From Rutstroemia sp. NJR-2017a BVV2 (lineage: Eukaryota; Ascomycota; Leotiomycetes; Helotiales; Rutstroemiaceae), in the NCBI GenBank assembly GCA_002946415.1, contig NJPS01000062.1, positions 186,001 to 250,000 on the forward strand: DNA of 64,000 bases, given 5' to 3'. The notes under the pieces were generated by a model. It saw only the letters and a list, made by a program, of their open reading frames with translations, was not told the DNA's origin and did no database searches. Both the position numbers and the translations under genes were made by a program. Position 1 is the stretch's first letter, and each line of letters begins with the position of its first letter. Shown in pieces: positions 1 through 10,900 of the stretch.

Positions 1-1777
1 CGGTTAGCATGTTGGTTTTCGATTGTTACTTGCTGGTAATGTTACACAACCGTGCAATCTGTTGTTTCGTTGGAAGGGGGGAGTTGAATCAACATATGCT
101 CAACGCGAAACGACCCCATATGTACTGGGGAAGGTACAAGGCCTCGAGGGCATAGTTGGCCATCGAGAGACCAATCTTCCTGCATAGGAAATGTACGGTC
201 TATTTAAGCCGCATAATGATAGGCGATTAGTGATGCCAGAAGCTAACCGCCCACGCCGCCTTTATAGTCAAAGCATCCTTTGATGTGAGGTCGACTTTGT
301 GTATTCAAAAATTCCGAAATTGCTAGTCATTCTCAGGCCTTATCAATCAGAATCTTAAGCTCCACCGTGAGAAGCTTTCTAGCTTGGATATGTGACCGGT
401 TTCCAAAAAAACAACACTAGATGCGGTGTGTTCTCTTTTCAGGACGTAGTCGGGGCTAGACCCGAATTGGAGAAGTAACCGGTTCAATTCCAACGGCCGC
501 AAACAGGCTTGCGAAGCCAGTACCATCCCGTCGGGTTTACCTCTCTATGGTGATTGGTTACTGCGAACAACATGTGATACGTCCGGAGCCACAAGAGATT
601 ATCCACCTTTCTCCCAACATAACGAACGGCGTCGCAAGCATTTAATGGCTATTACTGGCTAATATAATTACATGGTTCAAACCCCACAAAAATACATACC
701 AGTATCATCACGGTATTTGATAGGCTGAGTCACGGCTAGATAGCCCTCACCAGTGGTCGTACCACTTTTCTCATCATTTTAAGGGAATTGTACAACGGAG
801 AACGTCTGGAACGGGCACATATGGAAAATAATTTGGCCAGGCTAACTTCTGATACTCTCGCAAGATTCGTAAGCTCATAGAAAAAGTGATAATAATCTTC
901 TTTTTCATGTTGAGAATCCTTGGACAGGGTATCACTGGAATACAAGGGTTCTATACATCCGCAACCGAATGGATCATAACACGTCAAATCGAAGTTTCGA
1001 ACAACGGTCAGATGCAGAAGACACCGTAAATGGTGCGGATCCGTGGACTGTTGGCATGCCCTATGCGGCATCGGGAGAAACTGCTCCAGAGGTTAACGCT
1101 GCAGACACCAAGCATCATGTTGTCTTTTGATGGATTCTACCTAGTTCTAACTTGGACCTATGTTTCAATGAATAGGTAGACTAAGGTAGCCATCCCATCC
1201 AACACTGCTAGTTTGTTACCTTCGAGTGTACAGTCTCAAACAGTCAAACTTACAAAGGCTAGGGAGATGACCTTTTCCAGCCACACAACTGTTATGGTGG
1301 TTGGTACTTTGCCGCTAGAGCTATTTTGATAATGAAATGATTGAAAGAGCCTAGAGGTGAGCTGGGAAGTCCAAAGAACCATTAAAAGTATATGTATTTT
1401 AAGAGGCTATGATAGAGAAGTAACCTGTTGGAACCTCACTTGGTATAGAGCGGTGGAAACAGATATGCAAGAATCCTTGCTTGCATAGACTTTGCGGTGG
1501 GGTAATTAGGGAGAGTTAGAGGGGTTGCATACAGATGTATGTCTCTATTCGTCGATGTTGGTATATGAAAATGCCAAGGGGAGAGTACCGGATAATCCAG
1601 TTGTTCTATGGTAAGCTTACTTAATGCATGAAATTTAAGATTTCTTCTCCGTCCTGGATATGATCTTCAGAATATTTTCGGTCTTCTCTTCTCTTCTCTT
1701 TCTGTAACTGATAAAGTCCGCTCAAATTGTCCTTCACTTTTCACAAAGAAGAGGTATAACACAACTACATATCCACT
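1..1777. other. Left-edge region without a supported gene
   Basis: No reading frame here has a convincing domain, signal peptide or exon chain. A 111-codon frame on the minus strand at 736-1071 lacks any recognisable motif. The last 100 bases before 1778 are pyrimidine-rich (CTTCTCTTCTC runs near 1681-1700), which fits the promoter and 5' leader of the P450 gene that follows. Confidence 0.6.
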
Positions 1778-3424
1778 ATGGCTCTATTATCGGCTATTGT
1801 GCCTGCTATCTCTTCTCTTCCTACCATCATCATCAGTTACCTGTTATGGAAATACTTCAATTCTCCACTGAAGAAAGTTCCTGGACCTCTTCTAGCGAAG
1901 TTCACCGACCTCTGGCGTCTGATTGTTGTCTATGAGGGCAGAGCCGAACTTACGCATTGCTTGCTACACGAAAAATATGGACCAGCCGTGCGTATTGGTC
2001 CCAATACTGTCAGTTTGAGCGAGCCTGAACTCATACCAAAAATATACAGTTCCAGAGGCGAATTCTTGAAGGTATGTAATCTCCCCTCTTCAACGGCACG
2101 TGGCAGACAGATGCTAATACTCACAATTCTTAGAGCGACTTCTATACAGTCAATGATAGCAAAGTCGGCAAGGCAACTATCAAGACAGTATTTGGTGTTC
2201 AAAGCAATGAAGCTCATGCTCAAATGCTTCGCCCGATCCAGAAGTTTTACAACATGAAGTATATTCTAGAGCTTGAGGAACGCTACGACATTGCGATTGA
2301 AGAGTTCTTCAAGAAAATAGATGACTTGTTTGTGAATACTGGCGCCAAGTGCCAAATGGCAGACTGGTTACTGTACTTTTCATGGGATGTAATTGGTCAC
2401 CTAACTTTCAGCCGATCGATGGGGTTCGTAGCTGCTGGAGCTGACCACACTGAATTTCTTCGGGATAGCGAAAAGGCTCTCGACTACTTTGCAATTGTTG
2501 GCCAGATACCCGCCCTCGACCACTGGCTGGGCAAAAATCCCGTCATCCCCATTGGACTTGTAACTTTCGACAAAGCCGCGGAGTACTCTGCAGAACAATC
2601 TATCAATCGACAAAAGAGTACAGTAAATAGGCCGGCGGGCTCACGGGACATGCTTGATAATTTCCTAGAAACAAAGAAAGCAAGTCCGGAGATGATGAAC
2701 GACAACTCTGTGATTGGAATCATTCTCACTAACGTATTAGCCGGTGCGGACACAACTGCCATTTCCTTGCGGTCTATTGTTTATCACACCTTGAAGAACC
2801 CAAGGGTGCACAGAAAGCTCCAACGAGAGCTTAAATCAATCCCACGGACTGCATCTGGAACGATTAAATACAACGATGCCATCAAGCTTCCATATCTCGA
2901 CGCTGTTATCAAGGAAGCTAACCGAGTTCATACTGGTGTCGGCTTGCTCCTAGAGCGCATTGTCCCTGAGGGTGGGCTCACTCTTTCCGATGGCACTGTT
3001 TTCCCTGCCGGAACCATAGTAGGCATAAACCCATGGGTCTCTCACCGCAGCAAGCGCATTTATGGCGAGGATGTAGGAAGCTTCAGACCTGAGCGCTGGC
3101 TTCGGTATGAAGATGAGGGAGAAACAGAAGCAGAGTTTGAGACGCGACTTTCTGCGATGAAGAAAGCTGATTTAACCTTTGGAGCTGGAAAAAGAGTATG
3201 CTTGGGAAAGAACATTAGCATTGTGGCACTTTACAAGCTGACAGCTGCACTGTTCTCGAAGTATGAGGTAGGTCTGAATCGTCTGATATGTCACTTGATT
3301 GATGATATCCACTAATACATGCTGCTAGATGTCTTTTGTACATCCCGAGAAGGAGTGGAATGTGCAGAACTCTTGGTTTGTAAGACAGACTGGGATGGAG
3401 GTGAAGATTGCGAAAAGAGCATAA
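1778..3424 (+). CDS. Cytochrome P450 monooxygenase, pisatin demethylase-like
   Basis: This encodes a haem-thiolate monooxygenase, probably anchored to the ER by its hydrophobic N-terminus (about residues 5-25), followed by the usual proline-rich KVPGP hinge. Three exons give 507 residues, a normal length: 1778-2071, 2134-3267 and 3329-3424. Both introns (62 and 61 bp) have GTATGT or GTAGGT donors and CTAATAC branch sites. Visible motifs are the I-helix AGADTT at residues 301-306, the K-helix ExxR at 359-362, FRPERW at 415-420 and the haem loop FGAGKRVCLG with the ligand Cys454. The overall pattern resembles the pisatin demethylase/benzoate hydroxylase-like fungal P450s, but the substrate cannot be told from sequence. 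No biosynthetic core gene is adjacent, so it is more likely a stand-alone detoxification or catabolic P450 than part of a metabolite cluster. The family is certain; the substrate class is inference. Confidence 0.93.
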
Positions 3425-3980
3425 ATGAGCATTTGATCGCATTGCAGAGAGGTTTCAAGTAGGTTGGAAACTTCCAGTGAAGCCGCTTAGAATTAGTTTC
3501 ATGTTGATTAGATCAAAGAGAGTGTCTTCAACTGCACCCTTTCTTTCCAGACGCTCACGCTCCAGTCGCACATGATCAGATCTTTTCTACATATCGGTGA
3601 GGTAACTCCGAGATTTTGATGGCCTGTTTCGGGTCGTCGGGATTGCAGTGATAGACTGACAGTGGTAGTCGCACAAAGCCATCGACGCCATATTTGTCTG
3701 TATAAACGCTTCGGCCAGGTTATCAAGCTGTGATAATTTAATCATGTTTGCTTGTTGAGATGAAGTATACCATGTTCAGAAGTATGGTATTTTCAAATTG
3801 GGCGCGGCGCGGTAGTTAAAGCTTGTTGTGTGACTTGTGTCCCAAGCCCCAACACTCGCACATACATTTGCGAGGCTGTCGACTACAACATGAAATCATG
3901 CATATATGTTTAAGCAAACAGCATCATTACACAATATTCGAGGACACATTTCCATGACTACCTCTCCCCCTGGCGCCCTC
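3425..3980. other. Intergenic, convergent 3' ends
   Basis: This lies between the stop of the P450 (+) and the stop of the HsbA gene (-). I see only AT-rich 3' flanking sequence and no supported coding region. Confidence 0.6.
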
Positions 3981-4584
3981 TCAAGCCAACCCCTCATAAA
4001 CCAAAATCGCCTGCCCGAACGCTGTATCCACCGGTGCCACGATCTGCTCTGCCAGCGCCTGATAATCCACCGGTACCTTCTGAATAATCGCCGCCGAGAA
4101 TTTATCCGTAGCGGATTTTTCCTCCACCAGATTCAACAAGATCAAAGGACTGAACAGGAGATGGTCGAATTTAGGTTTCGCTCTTGTGATAGTTTGCAGA
4201 GTAGATTGAACGGTCGTTACGAGTGATGATGTGGCGCCGGCGATGGTGATCGTTTCGATGAGGGAGAGATTGGCGGATGCTTTGGCGATGTGGGTTCCGC
4301 TGTTGATGTCGATGAGGAGTTTGGTTGAGAGGGTGATTATGGGGAAGGAGGAGAGGATTGATCCATCCCACTGAGACCGAAGAGAAAGTCAGCACAAGGT
4401 CTGGGAGTGAGTATGAAGGGGGAGGGAGGGCGAATATGGGTTTAAAAAGACATACGTTTGATACGGTGGTGTTGAGTGAAGTGGTTGTATTTGCGACCTC
4501 GTCGATGGCATTTACAATTGCAGCGCCATCTGCAATGGCAGTTGTGACAAGGAAGAAAAGAGGTAAGATATTGTAGAAGCGCAT
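3981..4584 (-). CDS. HsbA-family secreted cell-surface protein
   Basis: Two exons, 4456-4584 and 3981-4370, with an 85-bp intron (GTATGT donor, GCTGACT branch, TCTCAG acceptor) encode 172 residues. Residues 1-18 form a clear signal peptide ending near AIA. The rest is one predicted helical domain rich in Ala, Leu and Thr, with the alternating pattern of the hydrophobic surface-binding protein A / cell-wall galactomannoprotein family; the length is typical. In Aspergillus, HsbA binds hydrophobic polymer surfaces and recruits cutinase-like enzymes. Here a role on the hyphal surface or in adhesion is inferred from the family only. No GPI signal is visible at the C-terminus. The upstream 1.6 kb is shared with the divergently transcribed isochorismatase-fold gene. 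Confidence 0.82.
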
Positions 4585-6226
4585 CGTGACTGAGGTAGAA
4601 ACTTGCTGCTTGCTGGGTTGATGGTTTGACCGGAGAAGTTCTCCGCAAGGTGCGCAGATTCTTCGACATACTTATATCCTCCACAAACCACGATCCGGGT
4701 AATTTCAAAATCATTACAACATTTCATCCTTTCTCCGAGCTCCAGAATCTGACGGAAAAATAACCATTACGGCAACACAGCACAGCATCGGCCTTGCCGG
4801 TGACCACTGTACCCCTCATCACACCATGGTGATCATGTCCAGAAAGCACCGAAGCATCGCAAACAGTATACCGATCGAGTAATACTGCATAGACGACGAG
4901 TGATGCTGGTGCCGAGCAAACATGCTGCAGGAACACATGAATGAGGGGAAGTGTGGGGAAGATCCTTGTCTGCCGCGGTTTCTGCGGGGTGAGACAAGGG
5001 GTTCGGAGCAGCATGTGAAGTTTGACACAACTTTGAGATATTCTGTATGTAGGATGACATTGCGACGAAAGATTTGGCATTCAAAATCGTGCCGTCGTTT
5101 CCAGAAAGGAATTTGTATGCAGCTGAGCCCCTTGTATTGGTTCTTCTTGACCTCTAAATCCGCTCCTGTTTGCTATTTATCGAAGTATCGAATGCAAAAT
5201 GTGTGTTCCTATAGGAAGACTCATCGATTGTAAGAACTATTCAAGCAGCAACAAATAGTCACCGGAGAGGAAAAGCTCATGGGCGCGGACCTTTGAAGAA
5301 TATACCTCGGAACAGAGATTCTCCCCTAACCAACGGTCCCCTCGTTTGTGTGCACATACTCATGTCTCTCTTCCGCACTTCAATGGAATCTGATAAATAG
5401 TATCTTCTAATATGATCTACTTAATACCCCACGTACAGAAAACCTGGGGTAGATTTCATGGACGCATTTGGTATCGAAGACACTTGTCTGAAATTGACAT
5501 CGCAGGATTGAAGTTCAGTAATGCGCACTAATACCACCAGTCTTGTGCCCTAGCTGTCCCTTAAATAAATCAAAGACTCAGACCGCACTCGGGCCTCAAG
5601 AAACCTTTTCCCACGGCTCACTACCGCACTTATCACGCTCTTCATCCTTGTCCTTTTCCTCTGCATCTTCCCCTTAACCTCCTACTTCAATCCACTCCAC
5701 CCTCCTAATCCTATCCTGGTTCTTCTCCTATCTTTCATTCTGCTCCCAGCGCTTCTATTTACTCGCCTTGCCCAGATCATGGAGAAAACAGATGCCAGGC
5801 TGTTTGGAAGAGCTCGGATTGTTGTTATCCTTGCGTTAATGAAGACTCCCCCATGTTGCTAGTCATCCCCGAAGGGCAACAAGAGCATGAACCAAAAAAA
5901 CCCCGCAGAGTTTCAGGAGATCTCAAGAAGGTTAAGCATAGCGAAATTCTGATCTTCAAATTAAAGCGAATGCAATCGAAGCAATTCTTATCGCTTGTGT
6001 TCCCGACGCTAGTATATCATGACGATGACCCCCCAACCCCACCCCCACCTTTGAACGTTGTGGGGAGGGACCAACTGGTCCATACTACAGTCCCTAGATA
6101 CGATTCTTAGAATGATAACGCAGAAGCTTACATTCCCCAGTTCAAAACACCGCACGACTGCTCCAACTTCACCATCCCTCAACCCAACCAAACCACCCCC
6201 CTTTAACCTCATCGCTAAACCCAAGT
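4585..6226. other. Intergenic, divergent promoters of HsbA and hydrolase genes
   Basis: This is 1.6 kb between two divergent genes. Apart from the hydrophobic open frame at 5569-5862 listed separately, I see no supported gene. The last 300 bases are C-rich (runs of CCCCAACCCC), as in many fungal promoters. Confidence 0.55.
5569..5862 (+). other. Hydrophobic open frame, possible exon or relic
   Basis: An open frame of 97 codons with no early ATG runs from just after a TAA to a TAG at 5860-5862. It would encode a basic stretch followed by two strongly hydrophobic segments of about 20 residues, separated by an NPLHPPNP turn, then a short polar tail. Such composition is unlikely in random sequence and suggests an exon of a small membrane protein or a decayed gene. 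I could not place a start exon. A candidate upstream ATG at about 5458 lacks a clean splice path. Confidence 0.25.
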
Positions 6227-7258
6227 ATGACTTCCTCGATCCACGAGTCGCAGCAACCCCCATCCCGCGTCCTTCTAGGCGCAACCCCAACTCACTGGCT
6301 CTACAACCCCTCCCCCCCATCCTACGATCTAACCCGCCCCCCGGCGCCCTCCTTCCCCCCACCCGCTCCCCACACCACGATCCGACTCTCCACCACCCGC
6401 GAACCGATCCTGATATCTCCCTCACAGACCGCTCTCGTGATCATCGACATGCAAAACCTATTCCTATCTCCCGCTCTCGGCGCCGCGCCCGACAGCCCCG
6501 CAAACGTGGCCAAAGAAGTTCTGCTCCAGAGCAGCATTCCCGCCGCCAGAAGAGCGGGGATTCGCGTCGTGTGGCTGAATTGGGGTTTAAATGAGGAGGA
6601 TGTAGAGGAAATGCCTGCGAGTATTGTGAAGGCGTTTGCGATGAAAAGCAAGACGCGAGATCAGGATAAAGACTCTGAGTCGAGAATGCGTGATGAAATA
6701 TCAAGCGAAAACGTCAGAGAACAAGAGCAAGAGCTACCAAATGATTCCGATAAAGCCTCTTCATCCACCGGGAGCGTGACTCAACCAACCACGGGCCTCG
6801 GACTCTCCATCGGCGCTGTGAATCTCGCCGACGGGAGAACCATAGATGGCGGCCGTTTGCTAATGCGCGATACATGGAACACAGCGCTCCCCCCTGATCT
6901 AGACAGCATCTACAAAGAAGGGCAGAAACTCACCCACAAGCCCGATATCCTGCTGCACAAAACCCGCATCTCAGGCTTCTGGGCGGGTAACCAGCAAAAC
7001 ATCCAGATTCTTCAAGAAGCAGGTATCAAAACCTTGCTGTTCGCTGGCACAAAAACCGATGTGTGTGTACTGTCAAGTCTACTCGATGCGTGGAATGTGG
7101 GGTTTGATGTGGTATTAGTGAAGGATGCTTGTGGGACGACGAGTCCGGAGTGTGCTAGGGAAGCGGTGGAGTTTAACTGCGAGAGGATTTGGGGGTTTGT
7201 TTGTGGGAGTGCAGATTTGGAGAAGGGGGTGGATGATATGCTGAGTGTTGGGAGATAG
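6227..7258 (+). CDS. Isochorismatase-fold cysteine hydrolase
   Basis: A single-exon gene of 343 residues. The cysteine-hydrolase catalytic triad is visible: Asp74 in VIIDMQ, Lys245 in LHKTRISGF and Cys280 in GTKTDVCV. Family members cleave isochorismate, nicotinamide, ureidoacrylate or N-carbamoyl substrates; this one cannot be assigned to a reaction. It is longer than the roughly 200-residue bacterial enzymes because of a proline-rich N-terminal extension (about residues 20-50) and a polar, charged insertion at about 135-190 between the Asp and Lys motifs. The insertion is probably a disordered surface loop. No signal peptide is seen, so a cytosolic location is likely. It is divergent from the HsbA gene. 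Confidence 0.88.
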   Translation: MTSSIHESQQPPSRVLLGATPTHWLYNPSPPSYDLTRPPAPSFPPPAPHTTIRLSTTREPILISPSQTALVIIDMQNLFLSPALGAAPDSPANVAKEVLLQSSIPAARRAGIRVVWLNWGLNEEDVEEMPASIVKAFAMKSKTRDQDKDSESRMRDEISSENVREQEQELPNDSDKASSSTGSVTQPTTGLGLSIGAVNLADGRTIDGGRLLMRDTWNTALPPDLDSIYKEGQKLTHKPDILLHKTRISGFWAGNQQNIQILQEAGIKTLLFAGTKTDVCVLSSLLDAWNVGFDVVLVKDACGTTSPECAREAVEFNCERIWGFVCGSADLEKGVDDMLSVGR

Positions 7259-7982
7259 TGAGGAGATGGGTGTTTGCTGGAGGGTGATGTGCACCAAGGG
7301 GGTGGAGTTTCTTGGTTGTGGTTTGAGAATACAAATTCGGTCTGTATCGTTTCATCATTGGATTGATGTCTCAATTAGGTTGCATGTTGCACCTACCTGC
7401 GGGTATGAACAGGCAAATCATTATTGTGCTCTCGTTAAATCAACCATTAAGGGGTTGATACGAGATGATGAGGGAAATGTCTGTCTTGATTCTCCATCGG
7501 TAGCAGATTTCAATTTCATTGGGTTTCGGAAACCTCTCAGCCAGCATGTGGTGGTATCAAGCACACTTATGAGAGACCCAAGTCAGAAAATGTATACATC
7601 AACTGCAAGCAAGCAAGCAACAGCTATCAATGCTCATTGGAATAAGCACGACATACACATAAATGCAACGCAAATATAAGACTGCCCTCAGACCTATCAT
7701 AAAATAAAATATTATTAATCCTTCATTCATCAATGTTCATCATCTTTTATCTGTTCATCCCACTTCATCCTCCCTTTTCTCCGCTTATTTATCTATCTAC
7801 GGATATCATATAGCTAGTCTGATTGAGTTAAGTCAACCTAGCTTAAAAGAGGTAAGTACATCCGCCTCTCTCTCATGTACAAGCCAAATCCACAAAAATC
7901 CACCACTGCGACCGATCGTATTGCTATTTCATCACAATGCTCATCCCCTATCACCCTTCATGTTCCCACACCTGATCTTCAC
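7259..7982. other. Intergenic, convergent 3' ends
   Basis: This lies between the stops of the isochorismatase-fold gene (+) and the repeat protein gene (-). It holds a short CAAG repeat near 7605 and AT-rich sequence at 7695-7720. No gene is seen. Confidence 0.6.
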
Positions 7983-10900
7983 TTAAGATTCCGTCTCACC
8001 GTGCTTCTTATTCTCACTATTCGTTTCTGGCTCTACAACCTTAACGGTCTCTCGAACCTGACCCAAGCCCTTCTCACTCAAGAACACACCCTCCTCAATA
8101 ATCAACTCGACCTTTGACAAAACCTCCTTGGTATCAAACTTCTCCGTCGTAGTCTTGATCTCCGCTAATGTACCATCTTGGGCTTCAATGCTGGTAATGA
8201 CTTCCTTCACCGACTTCTCCAAGCCAGAGATGTCTGTTTCCGGGATTGATGGTGCAGGAGCGGACTTGATCTCATCAACTGTCGTTTGGATGGATTGCAG
8301 AGCTGATTCGAGGTGAGATACATCGACCTTTTCGGGGGCTGGGGAAGCCTTGATCTCGTCAACTGTTGACTTAACGGCAGCGATGGAGGACTCCAGACTC
8401 GAGAGATCAATCTTTTCTGGGGCAGGGGCGGTCTTGATCTCCTCAATCGATGACTTAATATCAGAAAGAGATGATTCAATAGAGCTGAGATCAACCTTTT
8501 CTGGTTCCGCAGCAGGTTTAATCTCTTCGACCTTGGTCTTGATTTCGGAAAGGGAGCTTTCAATGGAGCTGAGATCAACCTTTTCAGGTTCAGCAGCAGG
8601 CTTGATATCGTCGACCTTGGTCTTGATCTCTGAGATGGAAGCCTCAAGAGAGCTCAAGTCAACCTTTTCGGGAGCTGGAGCAGCCTTGACTTCTTCAATA
8701 GCCGACTTGATCTCGGAGATGGATGTCTCGAGATGGCTAAGGTCGACCTTCTCTGGAGCTGGAGCAGCCTTTACTTCTTCAATAGCCGACTTGATCTCGG
8801 AGATGGAAGCCTCAAGAGAGCTCAAGTCAACCTTTTCGGGAGCTGGAGCAGCCTTGACTTCTTCAATAGTCGATTTGATCTCGGAGATGGATGTCTCGAG
8901 ATGACTAAGGTCGACCTTCTCTGGAGCTGGAGCAGCCTTTACTTCTTCAATAGCCGACTTGATCTCGGAGATGGATGTCTCGAGATGGCTAAGGTCGACC
9001 TTCTCTGGAGCAGGGGCGGATTTAATTTCATCGAGAGTGGACTTGACAGTGGCAAGGGATGATTCGATGTTGGAGAGGTCCACGGTCTCGTGGGTAGCGG
9101 CTGGGGTAGCCTTGATTTCATCGAGAGTGGACTTGACAGTAGCAAGGGATGATTCGATGTTGGAGAGGTCCACGGTCTCGTGGGTAGCGGCTGGGGTAGC
9201 CTTGATTTCATCGACGGTAGTCTTGACAGCAGCAATAGATGACTCAATGCCACTTAGATCAACACTTTCAGCTGACGGAGCTGGAGTTGCCTTAATCTCT
9301 TCAACAGTAGCCTTTACAGATTCAAGCGAAGATTCGATCTTGCTCAAATCAACGGTTTCCGCAGACGGAGCTGGTGTTGCCTTGATCTCCTCAACAGTAG
9401 CCTTTACAGATTCAAGCGAAGATTCAATCTTGCTCAAATCAACAGTCTCGGCCGATGGAGCTGGTGTTGCCTTAATCTCATCAACGGTGGTCTTAATGGA
9501 GTCAAGCGAAGCTTCGATCTTGCTCAAATCGACAGTCTCGGCCGATGGAGCTGGGGTTGCCTTGATTTCCTCAACAGTAGCCTTTACAGAGTCAAGCGAA
9601 GCTTCAATCTTGCTCAAATCAACGGTTTCCGCAGACGGAGCTGGTGTTGCCTTGATTTCCTCAACAGTAGCCTTAACAGAGTCAAGCGAAGCTTCGATCT
9701 TGCTCAAATCAACGGTTTCAGCAGACGGAGCCGGGGTTGCCTTGATCTCATCAACAGTAGCCTTAACAGAGTCAAGCGAAGCTTCGATCTTGCTCAAATC
9801 AACGGTTTCAGCAGACGGAGCCGGGGTTGCCTTGATCTCATCAACAGTAGCCTTGACAGAGTCAATGGAAGCTTCGATTTTGCTCAAATCCACAGACTCC
9901 GTTGGCTTAGCCTTGATCTCCTCAACGATTGCCTTAATTTCAGAAATAGATCCTTCGAGTGAAGAAAGGTCAATACTTTCAGGTGCAGGAGCAGACTTGA
10001 TTTCGCTGAGAGTACCAGAGTGAGATTCAAGCGCGGCCTTGATCTCGTTAACCGATGATTCAATGGCGGAGAGGTCGACTGGTGCAGGTGCAGATGCCTT
10101 GATCTCCTCCAAAGTACTCTTGTGGCCATCGAGAGCGGATGTAATAGGAGATAAATCAACTTGTTCTGGTGTCTTTGCGGTGGTAGCCTTGATTTCATCG
10201 AGAGTGGAGATAACTTCCTTGATGGATGATTCCAATCCAGAGATATCAACCGGTTCGGGGGCGGCAGCCGGTGCAGAAGAGGCTTCCTTGATGCTGTTGA
10301 CAGTGGCGGCAATTTCCTTGATTTGAGAATCAATTGGAGAAAGGTCGACTGATTCGTGAGCAGGAGCTGGAGTTGACTTGATCTCGTTCACGGTTGCAGA
10401 AATTTCCTTAACAGATGCTTCCAATTCAGATAAATCGGTTGGCTCCGCAGTAGGAGTAGGTTTTGAGACAGCTTCCTTGACTTCATCCAAACTAGTAATA
10501 ATATCCTTGACAGATGATTCGAGACCAGAGAGATCGACAGAGGCAGGTGCAGGAGCAGACTTGATTTCCTCAACGTTAGCAGCAACTTCCTTGAGAGAAG
10601 CTTCAAGACCAGAAACATCGGTTGGGGCAGCAGCGGGGGTAGATTTGAGTTCGCCCAGAGTCGACGCATGAGCTTCAGCAGCGGATTGAATCTCCTTCAA
10701 GGCAGCGGCATGAGAGGCATGGAAGTCGTTGGAAGTGCTAACAGCAGAGAGGATATCCTTGGAAGATTCCGATGCCTTGATAGCGGAAACATCAGCCATG
10801 ATGGCACTAAGCTCGGAGTTGATTGTGTTGAATGCATCTTCGTGGGAAATAGCCTTTAGTGCTGCAACATCACTAGCGATGGCATCCAACTTCGCAGAAT

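Noticed and set aside
673..690. GGTTCAAACCCC, which resembles a tRNA T-loop
   Set aside because: The flanking bases do not form a T-stem and no anticodon or acceptor stem can be folded around it.
736..1071. A 111-codon minus-strand ORF near the left edge
   Set aside because: No motif, signal peptide or splice partner. Length is within what chance produces.
8959..10023. A 354-codon plus-strand ORF inside the repeat-protein gene, and several shorter ones
   Set aside because: It is the antisense shadow of the 84/90-bp repeat array. Because the unit length is a multiple of three, any frame open in one unit stays open in all.
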